Shown here piece after piece: positions 21,998 to 33,439 of a stretch of DNA of 64,000 bases. The notes under the pieces were generated by a model, which saw only the letters and a list, made by a program, of their open reading frames with translations, was not told the origin of the DNA and ran no database searches. The position numbers were made by a program, and so were the translations under genes. Positions within the stretch are counted from its first letter, which is position 1; the number at the start of each line of letters is the position of its first letter. The DNA comes from Undaria pinnatifida (taxonomy: Eukaryota; Sar; Phaeophyceae; Laminariales; Alariaceae), in assembly GCA_012845835.1 (NCBI GenBank), contig JABAKD010000021.1, positions 14,981,257 to 15,045,256 of the forward strand, given 5' to 3'.

Positions 21998-24428
21998 AAG
22001 TGGAGACGTGTTTGCAAGGGGCGGCTACTAAGGATGAGGTGGCGCTCAAGGCTAACGCAAGCCGTATGGAGGTGAGACGGTTCGTCTTTCCTACATTTTT
22101 GTTTTTGTTGCTTCCGCCGGATTGGCCAAAATCAAGCTTAACTCGCTTTCACGGCAGGCAAAACAAAACGCAACGAGCTACTCTTATGTCCCCACAATCG
22201 TTTTTTGTGCAGTTTCATAGGGGTTTGCAACGTTTCCCTGCGGGATGTGGTTGACTTGAAATCCTGGAGGTATTGTAAGTAGGATACGGAGGGACAACAG
22301 GTGAAGATTAAATATAAAAACAGCCACCCGGCAAGTAACCCGGCGACTTTATAGCTTAGTCTACAAGGTACCCCTGCCGGATTGTGGTTGTCTTGCAATC
22401 TCAGAGGCGTCGCAAATTGAAAAGAGGGAACACCGGAAATCCTATGAGCTATAGTCGGGTAAACATAAGCAAAAAACTCTTCAAAACTAGGTGAAACGTG
22501 ATTAACCAGGACCCCAAGCAACCGAGCAAGTGACGTCGAACAGCTCAGACGAGTTTATAGACTGAGCTGCAGCACTGGTCTTGCGCTGGTCGGTGTAAAT
22601 TGCCGAGTTACTTGCCGGGTGCTTCATTTATGCTCTTTGGTTTCAATTGCCCCCCACCCCCCTCCCTCCCCCGCTTTTCTGCCAGGGTACCGTTTTTTTT
22701 TTGTTTTTGGCGGTCGATCACAGCTGGCGAGTTAGATCATTTGTGCAAAGTGGAGAACTTTTACTCCGCACAAGGGGAATTATCGCATCACGTAGTGTGA
22801 ACATGGCAAGGCACCTACGAGGCAATTGCATAAGAATAGTACTTCCAGTGCTGTCTCTGGAAGTTGCTATACCGGAAATTAAATTAACTCATTGAAGCTG
22901 TTATTCATATGCAACTCCGCCTTACAAGCGTTTCTTAGTAGGATGTATCTCACGCTTCATGCGACTCGACGAAAACCTCAAGGCGCTTCGCGCTTAGTGG
23001 AAGCAATGTCTGCCCGCTCGGTGAAAACCCGACGTGCTTCGTATCATACCGACATGGTAGGGATGCGAGGGGCGAATAGCTATGGTTCAGCTATGGTTCT
23101 ACTGACGACGGCCATGCATGATACGATGACTATTATTTCACCCCCCTCCCCGCCCTCCGGTCACACGACGGCGGCCATGCACGAAATGAGTGCACCCCTC
23201 CCCCCGCCCCCGTCCTCCCTCCCCTGGTCATTTATAGTAAACGTCGCCGCGTGTATCCCCGTCTTTCCATCGTCGCTGTCCTCCTGTTTTAACAAAAGGA
23301 GGAACTCAGAGGATTGCGCGCAGACGGTGCCTTGATGGCCCGCCAAAGCTCCCTTTCCTCCCTGGAATCGATGGTTTCGTCCCTGTCGCGAGAGCACGAC
23401 AAAACCAGGAAGACGTCTGATTTGTCGGCCCGGTTCGTCGATTGGTTCTCGTCGAGGGGGCAGGTAAGCAAGCGAGCTACGCTCAATCCGCCATTCTAGC
23501 GGTAATTTTGGCATAATTGAGCGCTTTTGAGAGCGTCACCGCGACAGCCGCCTCGGTATCGGTGTTTTTGTTTTTTGGGGGGGAGAGACCTACCCCCCAC
23601 CCCCCCCCACCCCCACCCCATCCCCCGGCCCCACTCCACCCCCACTTCCCCCCCTCCCTGCCCTCCACCCCCTGCGGATGTGCGACTTCAAATACCAGTC
23701 GTTGGATGGTTGGTGCACAATACTTGGCGTGCGTATGTTGACCGTCTATAAATACAAAAACGCAAGGATCGTCCAGGAAACCCTACGTAAAACGTTGGAA
23801 TCAGCATAAACAAAGTCGCTGAATTTGCTGCAGTTCCACAAGGGAAACAACACTATCCTCCAACCCCCTTACGAGTAGAACTCTCGTAGTAGGAGAAGGT
23901 GAAATGTGACATGGAGAAGATTGGTGCAGTACATAAGAGCGAGCACAACGGTCGTTATTTTAGTAGGTGATAGCCACAATTGGCCAAACAGGGACGGGTT
24001 AAGATAAGCAAAACATTTTTGATGTAATACATGGGAGCAAAACATGCCTAGCGCCCCAAATGTTGGAGGTGTCTATTAGGAGTAGGACCGGTGCTCCGTC
24101 CTGGCAGGGATGCGTGGTCAGTGGTCAAATGACTAAGGCGAGCAACAAATTATTAGCCCCCCGCCCCCCCGTCCCCACCCCATCCTAACCCCCCACCCTC
24201 CCCATCCCCCAACCCCCTTCCTCCTCTGCGTGACAGGCGTACGAGCACAACCTAGCTGCGGTTGAGACACACATCGAGAACCTCGCTACTCGCTCGGTCG
24301 GCGCTAGAGCCAGCCCAGCACTTGCCTCACGCGTCAGTGGTAGCGGTAGCAGTAGACGCGTGTCGATGGGAGGGAGGACGGGGGTGGGGGTTCCGTACGG
24401 GGGCGGGATACGATTCACGCCTGCATAG
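21998..24428 (+). CDS. 3' part of a coiled-coil protein gene (three exons)
   Basis: Three consecutive exons splice in frame. 21998-22071 (TGTAG|AA ... ATGGAG|GTGAGA) encodes VETCLQGAATKDEVALKA and NASRME. 23299-23463 (AAAAG|GAG ... GGGCAG|GTAAGC, 55 codons) encodes EELRGLRADGALMARQ onward to ARFVDWFSSRGQ. 24237-24428 (GACAG|GCG ... TAG) encodes AYEHNLAAVETHIENLA, then a Ser/Arg/Gly tail ending RFTPA. The second and third junctions are phase 0. The helical, heptad-like charge pattern over about 100 residues predicts a coiled coil, possibly cytoskeletal, but I do not recognise the family. The 5' part of the gene was not found. The basic Ser/Arg-rich tail is partly duplicated just downstream. 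Confidence 0.65.
22990..23195 (+). repeat. Dispersed repeat 'GTGAAAACCCGAC' family, copy 1
   Basis: The segment contains 'CGGTGAAAACCCGACGTGCT' and, about 90 bp on, 'ACGGCCATGCATGATA'. A second partial end is near 23163-23195. Related copies lie at 37930-38040 (+), 56693-56790 (-) and 62747-62840 (-), all in introns. The class is unknown; size and dispersal suggest a MITE or SINE. Confidence 0.65.
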
Positions 24429-24458
24429 CCTATTGGAGGACAAAATTTATCGTTTTGC

Positions 24459-24632
24459 GATACGCCAGCGCTAGTGGTGGCGGTGGTGGCGGTGTTAGCC
24501 GGGGCAGAGGTGGCAGAGGAGGGACGTGTCAATAGGAGGGGGGGGCGGAGGTGGGGGTGCCGTACCGGGATGGGGTACTGTTGACGCCTGCTTGGTCCCG
24601 TTTGGACTAAATTTGTCAGAGGCGGCAGGTTT
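24459..24632 (+). repeat. Decayed duplicate of the coiled-coil gene's terminal exon end
   Basis: The last about 110 bp of the terminal exon, plus about 35 bp downstream, recur here. Shared features are a GGTGGCGGTGG-like Ser/Gly-coding stretch, 'GGAGGTGGGGGTGCCGTACCG' (exon: 'GGGGGTGGGGGTTCCGTACG'), 'GACGCCTGC' and 'ACTAAATTTGTC' (exon side: 'ACAAAATTTATC'). It is out of frame and non-coding. A weaker third echo may lie at 24880-24975. Confidence 0.6.
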
Positions 24633-25756
24633 GGCCCGTGACTGACGGTGGTCTAGCCCAACCCTTTTATTCACTAGAAAATGAACACTACATCCCTGTA
24701 CACTAGTTTCAAGTACGTAAATAGTGTGTCGGAAAAAATGAGGGCGCGATGCTAAACAAGGGGGTTTAGTGTTGGAGCTCCTAAATGTGTTTGACCCGCA
24801 CCCACATTATTGGGACAAAGTACTTGGAACTAGTCAAACTACTTGGATTTTTGTGGGGGGATTTTGTGCAGTGCTATAGAGGTAGTGGTGGTGATAGCGA
24901 TGGCAGTGGTGGTGGTGGTAGTGGCGATAACGATGGCGGTGAAGGCCAGGGCAGAGGCGGGAGCGGGAGGGAGAGAAGGCGAATTGACGTGTTACAGCAA
25001 AAAAGGTGCTAACAGTTGCCTATCCGTGGCCCTTAAATCGGGTACCCCACTGTATTTGCCTTTGGATAAATCTTCCAGATATCGGACTGTACACAGGTGC
25101 GCGATTGTGCGAGATAGGGAGCATCCCCTAACGAGGTGGGGACACGGGCGTAGACCCGACCCCTAACCCTTACCTCGGCGACGCTGAGTTACACGTGTGA
25201 GCGATGGTGTGATTGTCATTTTGTGTTCAATTTTTCCCCCCTCTGAATTCCTAGTAGAGTTAAGAAATCATCCTTGGAGGCTACCAGGGGGATCATGGCA
25301 CAGGCGTAGACCCCACCCCTACTCCTTACCCCAGCCGTGGCGTTATCTCATACGTGTGGCCAATGCTGTAATCGTCATTTTAGCTTCATTTTTTTTCCTC
25401 TGGCGTCCCAAAGCCCATCCTTACCGGCGACCGGTACACCAACTCCTAATGATGCTGATGGTGATGTTCTCACATTATGTTCTCATTTTCTTGAAGTCTA
25501 GCCCATGGGCTCAAGAAAATGATAAAAAACGGGTTACTGTGGAAGAAAATCAAGTACCAGATACCAAGTAAAACATCACAAATGCACCGCTGTGGAAGAA
25601 AACAAAATACCGCATACCAAGTAAAAAATCACACATGCACCGCGGTATATACCAATACGCTGGGGACGAGTTTTAAGGGTTGGGATATACCATTCCGCAT
25701 CACTTTTACCTCAAACCTTACCAGGAAACTATACGCAGTAGCCTATCTACGCTCAA

Positions 25757-26345
25757 GTGTTGCAGCGCCGGAAAGGCGCAGAGGGCCCGTAATTGTGAAA
25801 GCGCACACGCTGTCACCGGGCCGTGACTGGGGTGCCAGCTTTGAACCGGCAGTAGATATGCTTCGGGCAGAGGGGGGTGCTGCAGCGACGGTAAGGGATG
25901 GGGGTTCCGTCATCTGGAAGGTGCCCACGCAGGTACAGGGCCGTGACCAGGATACCCGCTTTGGATCAACGATAATTATGAGTTGGGCAGAGGGGGGGGT
26001 GCAGCGCCGGTAAGAGTCGAGGGGTCCGTCATCCCGAAGGCGCACACGCTGTTGCTGGAGCATGGCCGGGATGCCTGCGTTTGACCGACTACATGCTTCG
26101 GACAGGGAGGGTATCAGCTGGGAAGGGACGGAGAATCCTTCATCCGGACGGCGCACACGCTGTTACCGGGCCGTAGCCCAGATGCCCATTTTGAACGGAC
26201 GATAGTTGTGCGCCGGGCAGGGAGGGTGTTGCGCCGCCGGGAAAAGACGGGGGGTCGGTTATCTGAACCGGCGCACGCTTTGCTATCGGGCCGTGACCGA
26301 GATGCCCGGTTTGCACTGACGATTTGGTACGCATAGGGCAGGGGG
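25757..26345. repeat. Tandem repeat, about 120-bp unit, five copies
   Basis: Units share 'CGCACACGCTGTTACCGGGCC', 'GATGCCC.TTTGAAC' and 'GGGCAGGGGGGGT'. They diverge by about 15-25 percent. The frames through them are shadows and non-coding. Confidence 0.8.
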
Positions 26346-29110
26346 GGTACAGTGGGGTGTGCGATTTAAGAACGTCTGTATTAAGAGAAGACGGACTTAG
26401 AAACGGTATAATCGACTTTGCATGCATTTTCATGCAAATACCTAAAACCTATACAGTACCCAATGTGAGAAACGAGCGGCACGGAAATAAGAGCGGTAAC
26501 ACCAGCCTGTTCCTAGGGGCTCTTATATCAGGTACTTCACTGTATCTCCCTTGGTTCACCATATTTCAGCAAGCGAGACCATCGGGCCTTTACCCCTACT
26601 CCCGATACGGATCGCACTTAGCTGTCTTGGGTTCGCATAGAAAGAGGCAGAGCATTCACCTGGCAATATCTCCTCCGGCTCAGTATCAGGTATTCCAATT
26701 CCCGAATCCAGTTGTCACACGTATATTCCAATTTCCCGATTTCAGTCCTTACAACGGGTAACGTTACCGATCAACGGAGAATCAAGCGCGTTTTTGGACG
26801 ATATGACCAAGAAACGCGCGCTACGATAGAGGTGCACTACTTTTTTCCCCGACGTTCCTCAATTTCGGGAGCTTAAGACCTCTCCCAAAAACTGTTTTGC
26901 AGAAAAAAAAAAGTGCTACAAAATGAAAAATCCCACGGCCATGGTACACGACGGGAATCACACAGACAAAAATAACCTATAAATTTCCGACGATTTTGGG
27001 ATGAGGAGCCCCGTCATTCAGACACCATTTAACAGACGAAAAGTGCTACTGCTATTGTAGCATGCGTCAAGGCTATGGCACGCGGGGCAGTTTTAGGGCC
27101 GTGCATTTCAGCGTCTCAGGGCCACTCGCCCGAGGGGCTACTCCAACTATTTGCAAGTTGTGACCTTTCGCGCTTTATTTGCTTCCCGATATGCACTACC
27201 ACCATGGAATTAATGGTTACGCTGGTTTATGCCAAGTTCAGGGCCGTTCGAGCTAGCGGCCGAAACCCGGTAGTGAAAATGGGGTTACCCCTCCACTACC
27301 GTGGCTCGGATCATATGCGTACACGATAGATGGACACGCGACTGTGGGCATGTCGATTGATACTTGACATGGTGGTAACACTTTGATGTTTTGGTCGTAC
27401 CGAGAGATACGACGCGTGGGCGGGGTTTGTTCGTTGGTTTCCACGTCTAAACGAAAGGATTCCCTCGCCGGGGAACAATCCTCCTTATCTCTGGGTGAGT
27501 AAAAGACGGGAGCTTCTTGACAGCTACATCCCCGCTCATACAGACAGACCCTCCGTGTACCAGTGGTCTGGACAATCGCCGCATATTTGTTGCACGCCGA
27601 GTTGTTCAGTCAGCATGCTTGTCCTTTAGGCAGTCTCTTTTTTGTTGTTGCGGTGGTTGCAACAAGTAGAGGCGATATCGGGTATACTGCAAGAAGCAGG
27701 ACAACAGGGGGGTAAACTGGTCTGGACAGTCACCACACATCTCAGTATATACTGGCCTCAACGCGCTTAACAACAATGCAATGGGGTGTCAACATATTTT
27801 TTCCGCCTTGCTCAACAGTAATACCGCATTTGGCGCAGACACACACATCATGGCGTCGCGCGGTTGCCAAAACACCTGTTAACCCGCCGACCACTGGAAA
27901 AATGTTCCAACCCAAACGCCAAGTAGCTTGTCCCACGAAAAGGGTTGCAGTCCCCTTTAGAGCCCCAAAACCCTTCCCTATACAAATTCCAAGCATTTCC
28001 CCCCCAGAAAACGGGTTTCCCCATGTATATACGTTAAGGGGTTAACTCCTTTGGGGCTTCAAATAAATAAACATTTCGAGAATGTGACGGTTACAGCATC
28101 TATCCCACGAGGCCTCTTGAGCTGCTGAGTGAGGTAGGGGTGCACATGTGGCGTCGAGAGCATCTTCTATCCACTGCGGGCCGGGATATGTCCTCGCAAG
28201 CTTACCACTGACTCTGGATCTGGGATGTCTGCTGAGAAGTTACCATGAGATAATACAGCTCCGCATCCGTTCACCTCGGTTGTATTTTGATCAGGGCCCA
28301 CCTATCTAGACCCGGGCTATTGCTGCAATATGGAGTTGTGGGCAACTGCTCATTTTGGTGTCCGATAAAGGTACACGAGCTGCAGCGCAAGGACATCTTT
28401 CGGGACACAGCGCAACGTGTGCGGGCACCTTGGGGTTACCGCGCATGATGCGAGTGGTACTACTATTGCACGCTCCCACTGTATGATAAGACCGCATCTG
28501 GTATAGTTTTGGTCGCTATTGATGGGTCCCCAAAGGGGTTATCTGGTAATTCAAACATGCTTCCCAGCATTTGCCACGGCCACTACCGCACGAAATTCCC
28601 ACCGAAAACTGGACATGGGACCACCTCTACGAAGCGGACACCGGCAAAAAAAAATGGAAAGAAGGGGGGGCGGGGATCTTAACCTGAATAAAAAAAAGGC
28701 GCACAGCACAAAAAGAAGTGAAGACATTTGACTATAGAGTTTACGAGATAATGTTGTGTTGGTAAAACTGAGCAGAGAAAAGAGCCAAAACGACGAAACG
28801 ACGACACACATCACAAAGAAAGACGCAAAACATAAAAATACCAAATAACAGCACACAAAAATGGCAACATGTCGACTTTACTCCGCCTCAACAGCGCTGT
28901 GATAGCTGCTAGCTTAACAGCTACGTGCGGCGGTAGTGTCGTATGCTCTTGCTGTCATCTACCCCTGTTCCAACGTGCGTGCGTTCTTCTACACGCACGA
29001 GGATTGCCGTAGGCGTTGCCTACCGAGGGCTACGGGCTACGATCACGCTTTTAAGACTTACAAACATGTCATTCTCTCTCTACCAACACGATATTATATC
29101 GCCAAGTTCC
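26346..29110. other. Gene-free intergenic stretch
   Basis: No gene is supported. 26885-27050 includes 'GACGATTTTGGGATGAGGAG' followed by 'CCCCGTCATTCAG', which resembles the right edge of the 230-bp array near 37265-37300. 27955-28045 resembles 44360-44430. Short frames lack domains. Confidence 0.4.
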
Positions 29111-29301
29111 AAGGGTGTGTTTAGTAGGGGCATACCCAGTGTACTGTAGAGTACCCGGGTACCAAACCATTCTATGTTGGTCACACCGTGGTCATATACC
29201 CGGGTACATCCAGCATCATACCCGGGTATATCCGGTGTCATACCCGTGAGCAGATACCCGGGTATATCCAGACCATGTCTAATCGTACTAAACACGCCCT
29301 T
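29111..29301. mobile_element. 191-bp MITE-like element
   Basis: The 16-bp ends are inverted with one mismatch (AAGGGTGTGTTTAGTA / TACTAAACACGCCCTT). The interior has four short repeats of 'ATACCCGGGTA.ATCC'. There is no ORF and no clear target duplication. Confidence 0.55.
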
Positions 29302-29804
29302 CAAACTTTCTACATAATATCTCACTTTACCTCTGTTTCGCGCACACACGCACAATTACGTCGCCACACATTATCAAGCACGCACCCAACCTACCGACCC
29401 ATCCACTCCACCTACCCATCCACCCACCCACTTCACAGCCACCACTGCTACCCGATCAGGAATAAAAAAAACAGGGTAGAAGAAACATTAAAACAAAACC
29501 CAACCCCAAACACTACCCACACCACGAAATCAATGCTAAAAAAATAGGACGCACGCTGCCACCGTAGGGGCACACCAAAATCCTTCAGAGGCTCTTCACA
29601 TGATAAGGAGCTCCACACATCACCAAAAAAAACGATACCGAGGAAAAAGTGTACGCGAAAACCGATCAAACAACCCCACTGGCTACATAAATTGGCGTAT
29701 CACAACGTAATAAGAAATAATGATTATCATGGGAGGGCCAAGACATTAGGCATTTCTCAATTTGGAAACCACGTCAGCCAAAAACATTAGGGCAGCGTAA
29801 GTCC

Positions 29805-30023
29805 CAGGGCTCTTCACGGGTCAGGCCAGTTCTCGCGGGTCGGGTAGGGTCAGGCCAGGACAGTCCGGCCCGACCTGACTCAACCCGAGTGACTTCAAAG
29901 CATCCTGACCCGAACCATACCGGCTCGTGAGACTTCCCGATCCGACCCTACTCGACCCGCGAGAGTCTACAAACCAAATGACTACGCCCGCGCGTGGGGC
30001 CATGAGCTGTGAAAAAAGCCCTG
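29805..30023. mobile_element. hAT-type non-autonomous element, short copy
   Basis: It begins 'CAGGGCTCTTCACGGGTC' and ends with 'GTGAAAAAAGCCCTG', related to the ends of the element at 51805-53191. The interior has the same GACCCGAC/CGCGAGA words. Flanking 8-mers (gtaagtcc, taaagtac) agree at only five of eight positions, so this copy is old. Confidence 0.65.
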
Positions 30024-30740
30024 TAAAGTACCGCCCTTGCCCTTACCTTACCATCCCTACCGTAGGATGGCTCCAAACCATCGCTGAAAGTAATTTTATT
30101 TGACTTTTACTGAATACTACGAGCATACACTGCTCTGCGTTTTTCCGGGAGGCGGCGGGGGCGGAGGGTTGAGGGGGGGGGTCCGAAAACCCCCCAAACC
30201 TTGTACGCAAAAATACCAAAAAAACAGCATAAAATCTCATTCAAAACATAACGTTCCCTAAAAAAGTTCCGGCGGCCAGCGTGTGAGCGCGCGCGTGTGT
30301 GCCATTCTCTCCCTACCTATCTGTCTACACATCTATCTACCTCCCTCTAGTTCGACTATGTCTCTTAGCCTCTCCCAGGTGTCTCCCGTCCGGTACTCGC
30401 TGACGGCAAGGACGGCACCTGCGACCACGGCTTGTTTAGAAGGCCGCTAAGCGGTACCAGGTATAACCTACCTCCCACCAGATGAGCTGGAAATTAACAA
30501 GCGATGAAAAAAGACAAGTACAATAATCAGAAAAACAGAGAGCAAAGAAAGACAGACGAAGAAACAAAGAGAAAGGCAAGAGGTAAAAAAAGAAAAAGTG
30601 GTAAGAGCAAAAAAAAGGCAAACGAAAGCCCAAAATACGACAAGAGAGTAAGAGAAAATAATGAACAAAAGGAACACGAACGACAGCCAACACAAGAGAA
30701 CGTTGCAGAAAAAAACGAACAAGAAACAAAAATGCAAGAA
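30024..30740. other. Gene-free stretch downstream of the ABC gene
   Basis: A-rich on the plus strand (30500-30740), C/T-rich elsewhere. No gene is visible. Confidence 0.4.
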
Positions 30741-30744
30741 CGAC

Positions 30745-30840
30745 GACATCACGGTCACGACCCCGCCACTTCCCGACCACCCCTTGCGACGCGCCCCCGG
30801 GCGACAGGACTCGTTCGTGAAAGCAGCGTCCTCAGATATG
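30745..30840 (-). repeat. Decayed duplicate of the ABC gene's terminal exon end
   Basis: 'CATCACGGTCACGACCCCGCC' and the next 70 bp match the terminal coding end at about 30947-31035 (CATCAAGGTGACAACCCCGCC). Shared words are CACTTCCCGACC/CACCTCCCACCC, GCGCCCCCGGGCGACAG/GCGCCCCCCAGCGACAG and CTCGTTCGTG/CTCGCTCGTG. This is a partial tandem copy covering the stop-codon region. Confidence 0.65.
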
Positions 30841-30945
30841 TAAAAAGATAACAAGAGATAAAGCGAAATAAAAAAACAACGAAAGGCAACCTAAAAAAAA
30901 ATGAACCAAAAGCAAAAATGCAAAAAAAACAAGCAAGAACAAACA

Positions 30946-33439
30946 TCAAGGTGACAACCCCGCCACCTCCCACCCCCCCTCCGGCGCGCCCCCCAGCGAC
31001 AGCTCTCGCTCGTGCAGCGCCCTTAGAGAGGTGCGGTGTCCCACAGCAACCACAGTAACGCCCACTGACTTCATCAACTCGTAGGCGTGTTTTTCAGCTT
31101 CTTCTGTCACGGCACTAGTGCACTCATCCAGAAAGGCTAAGGCCGGGCGATGATACAACACTCGCGCGATTCCTAGCCGTTGCTGTTCTCCGATTGATAG
31201 GATGGAAGCCCAATCGCGCTGCTTCTGCACGTCTTCTTCTGCTCCTCGTCCTGTTCTTCTCATCCTTCCCGTCCCCGTCCGTCCTTCTGCAGCGGTGGAG
31301 GGGGTAACAGTGGTGGTGGTGGTGGTGGTGGTGGTGGTGGCGGAGATGGTGGTGGCGGTGGTGATGGAGGGGGCGGCGTCATCGCCACCTACCCTTCCTG
31401 CTCTTGACCGTTCTATCCGCGATGGTGGGGAAAATGTGGCGGCGCTCTTTCCCTCGTCCTCGTTGCGTGTGCACAGTCTGTGGCCGCTATCTCCACCACT
31501 GCCAACACCAGCGCTATCAAGCAGCGGCAGGGTGCCGTCGACGTCTTCGTCAGCAGCAGCATAATTCGTCTGTGTCGGAAACACTACCGGGCTACGTCCC
31601 GCATCCGTGGCAGTAGTAGTACCTGCAGCGGTACCTTCGGTGGTAGCCGCAGCGACGGTGGTATTTGCGGCGGGCGTGGCGGTGGTGGTTTGATCCGTCT
31701 CTCCTTTCACGTCGCCTTCCTCCATGTAGATGAGGTTGTCTACGGTGTTACCTCCGGCGGCGTTGCCGTTACCGCTAATACTACCTCTGCAGTTACCGGT
31801 GCCACCATAATTACCGCTAGCATTACCGCTACCCTCACCATTACCACCACCATTACCGCCAACGTTACCGTTACCATTACTGTTAGTGTTACCCGTGCCG
31901 TTGTCAGCAGTAAGGAGATGCGAAAGTCCTAGATCGGACAAGATCGCGCGAACTGTTGACGCCGAGGCTTGGTCAGATCGGGAAGGGTATGTCACCTGAT
32001 CAAAGAGAGTTCCTCGAAAGCAGTAAGGCCTCTGCGGAACGAAAACAACCCCCCCCTCCCCCCCCCCCCCCCCCCGCCTCCATCCCCGCCCTTCCTTCTC
32101 CATTTTCCACGTCTTCTCCCGGGGTCAGCCTGTCTCTATACAGCTGCACACCTCGGGCTCCTTGAGGCCCCTGGGCTCCCCCGCCCCCCTGGGCTCCCCG
32201 GTCCCCCTCCCCCGAGCTCCGCCCCCCCGGCCGCCACCGGCCCTCCTCCTGCGCTAGCCTCGAAGCCTCCACCCGGGGGTCGAGCTCCACCGTCCCCGCC
32301 TCTGCCTCCCAGAGGCCGGCAATGCTTCGAAGGAGGGATGTTTTTCCGCACCCACTAGGCCCGGTTATGAGCAAGTTTTGGCCGCGGTATACTGTGACCG
32401 TGAGCTGGCGCACGATTAGTCCAGCGCCTGTAGTGCCGATGGATGCAGTCGAGGCGGTGGCTCCGCCGCTTAGGTAGTTGCTGTGGCTCGCTGCTGTTAG
32501 AGATTGGGAAGGGGGTGTACGAAGGCTGTTGCTGATGGTGTTGGTAGTGGTGTTGGGGTTGGTGTTGGTGGCGTTGGTGGTGATGTTGGTGGTGTTGATG
32601 TTGTTGTTTTGGTTGTTCATGTTGTTGCTGTTGCTATTGTTGATGTTGTTGCCGCTGCTGATGTTGCTGCTGGTGTTGCCACCGCTGAGGGTGTTGCCGC
32701 CACGGATGTTGCCGCTACCGGTACCACTACCGCCACCACCACCACTGCTGCTACCGATGCCTTTGTCCTCGCCAAAGTCGCCCTGCAGTTCGGGCTGAGC
32801 GACGGTATAGTCAACAATTTTAAGCAACCAGCCTTCCTCCCGCCCCCCGGCCTCTGCATCTCTACGACTCCCCGGCACTAGCTGGAGCGGTCGGGGCTGG
32901 TCAATGTGCGGGCTGCTATGCCTGTCTCCTTCTGAAACACCACCACCACCACCACCACCACCACCACCCCCATCACCCTCACCGCCACCAATAACACTGC
33001 TTGGGATGAATTCCGGCGGATGGTAACCCGCCGAGTGCGCCCACGGGCATTCTTCCTCATCACCCACGCGCGCTTTCTCCTCCCCCTCTTCTCGATTGAT
33101 CCCTCCCCCTCGCCCCAGCCCCAACCCTATCCCCCAAACCCCCTTCCCCCGGCAAAGCCACCTCCGAATTGCGGCCCCCAATGAAGTACCTCCACTATCC
33201 CCGCCTCCGCCCCAATCACCACCGCCATAACCCGTTCTTCTTCTAGTGCATGGAGACGTAGGAGGAGGAGGAGGAGGAGGAGGAGGAGGAGGAGGAGGAG
33301 GAGGAGACAGAGACGGGTCGGTGGAAAAAGGTCCTAGAGTTCGAGCTTTTTTGTCAGAGAAGCCGGTGGCACGGAGAAGCTCGGCCACACGCCCCGCGCT
33401 GCCGCCCACCCTGCTCACGGCCTCAGATGCGCGTAACGC
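30946..33439 (-). CDS. ABC transporter last exon: nucleotide-binding domain with low-complexity insertions
   Basis: The acceptor is CCCGCAG|GCG at 33439, and the TGA stop is at 30946-30948. A first Pro/Gly-rich and then Asn/Thr/Ser-rich insertion of roughly 110 residues separates the start of the domain (LLKIVDYTVAQPE) from the strand before Walker A. A second insertion of about 220 residues, Asn/Gly- then Thr/Ala-rich, separates the Q-loop (VPQRPYCFRGTLFDQ) from the signature. Canonical domains have neither. The frame carrying Walker A and the frame carrying the Q-loop differ and meet in the C/G homopolymer at about 32048-32078. One indel there is needed for a continuous protein. Catalytic motifs are intact. 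Confidence 0.8.

Noticed and set aside
32504-32881. Plus-strand Val/Gly-rich frame
   Set aside because: Antisense of the Asn-rich insertion in the ABC gene.
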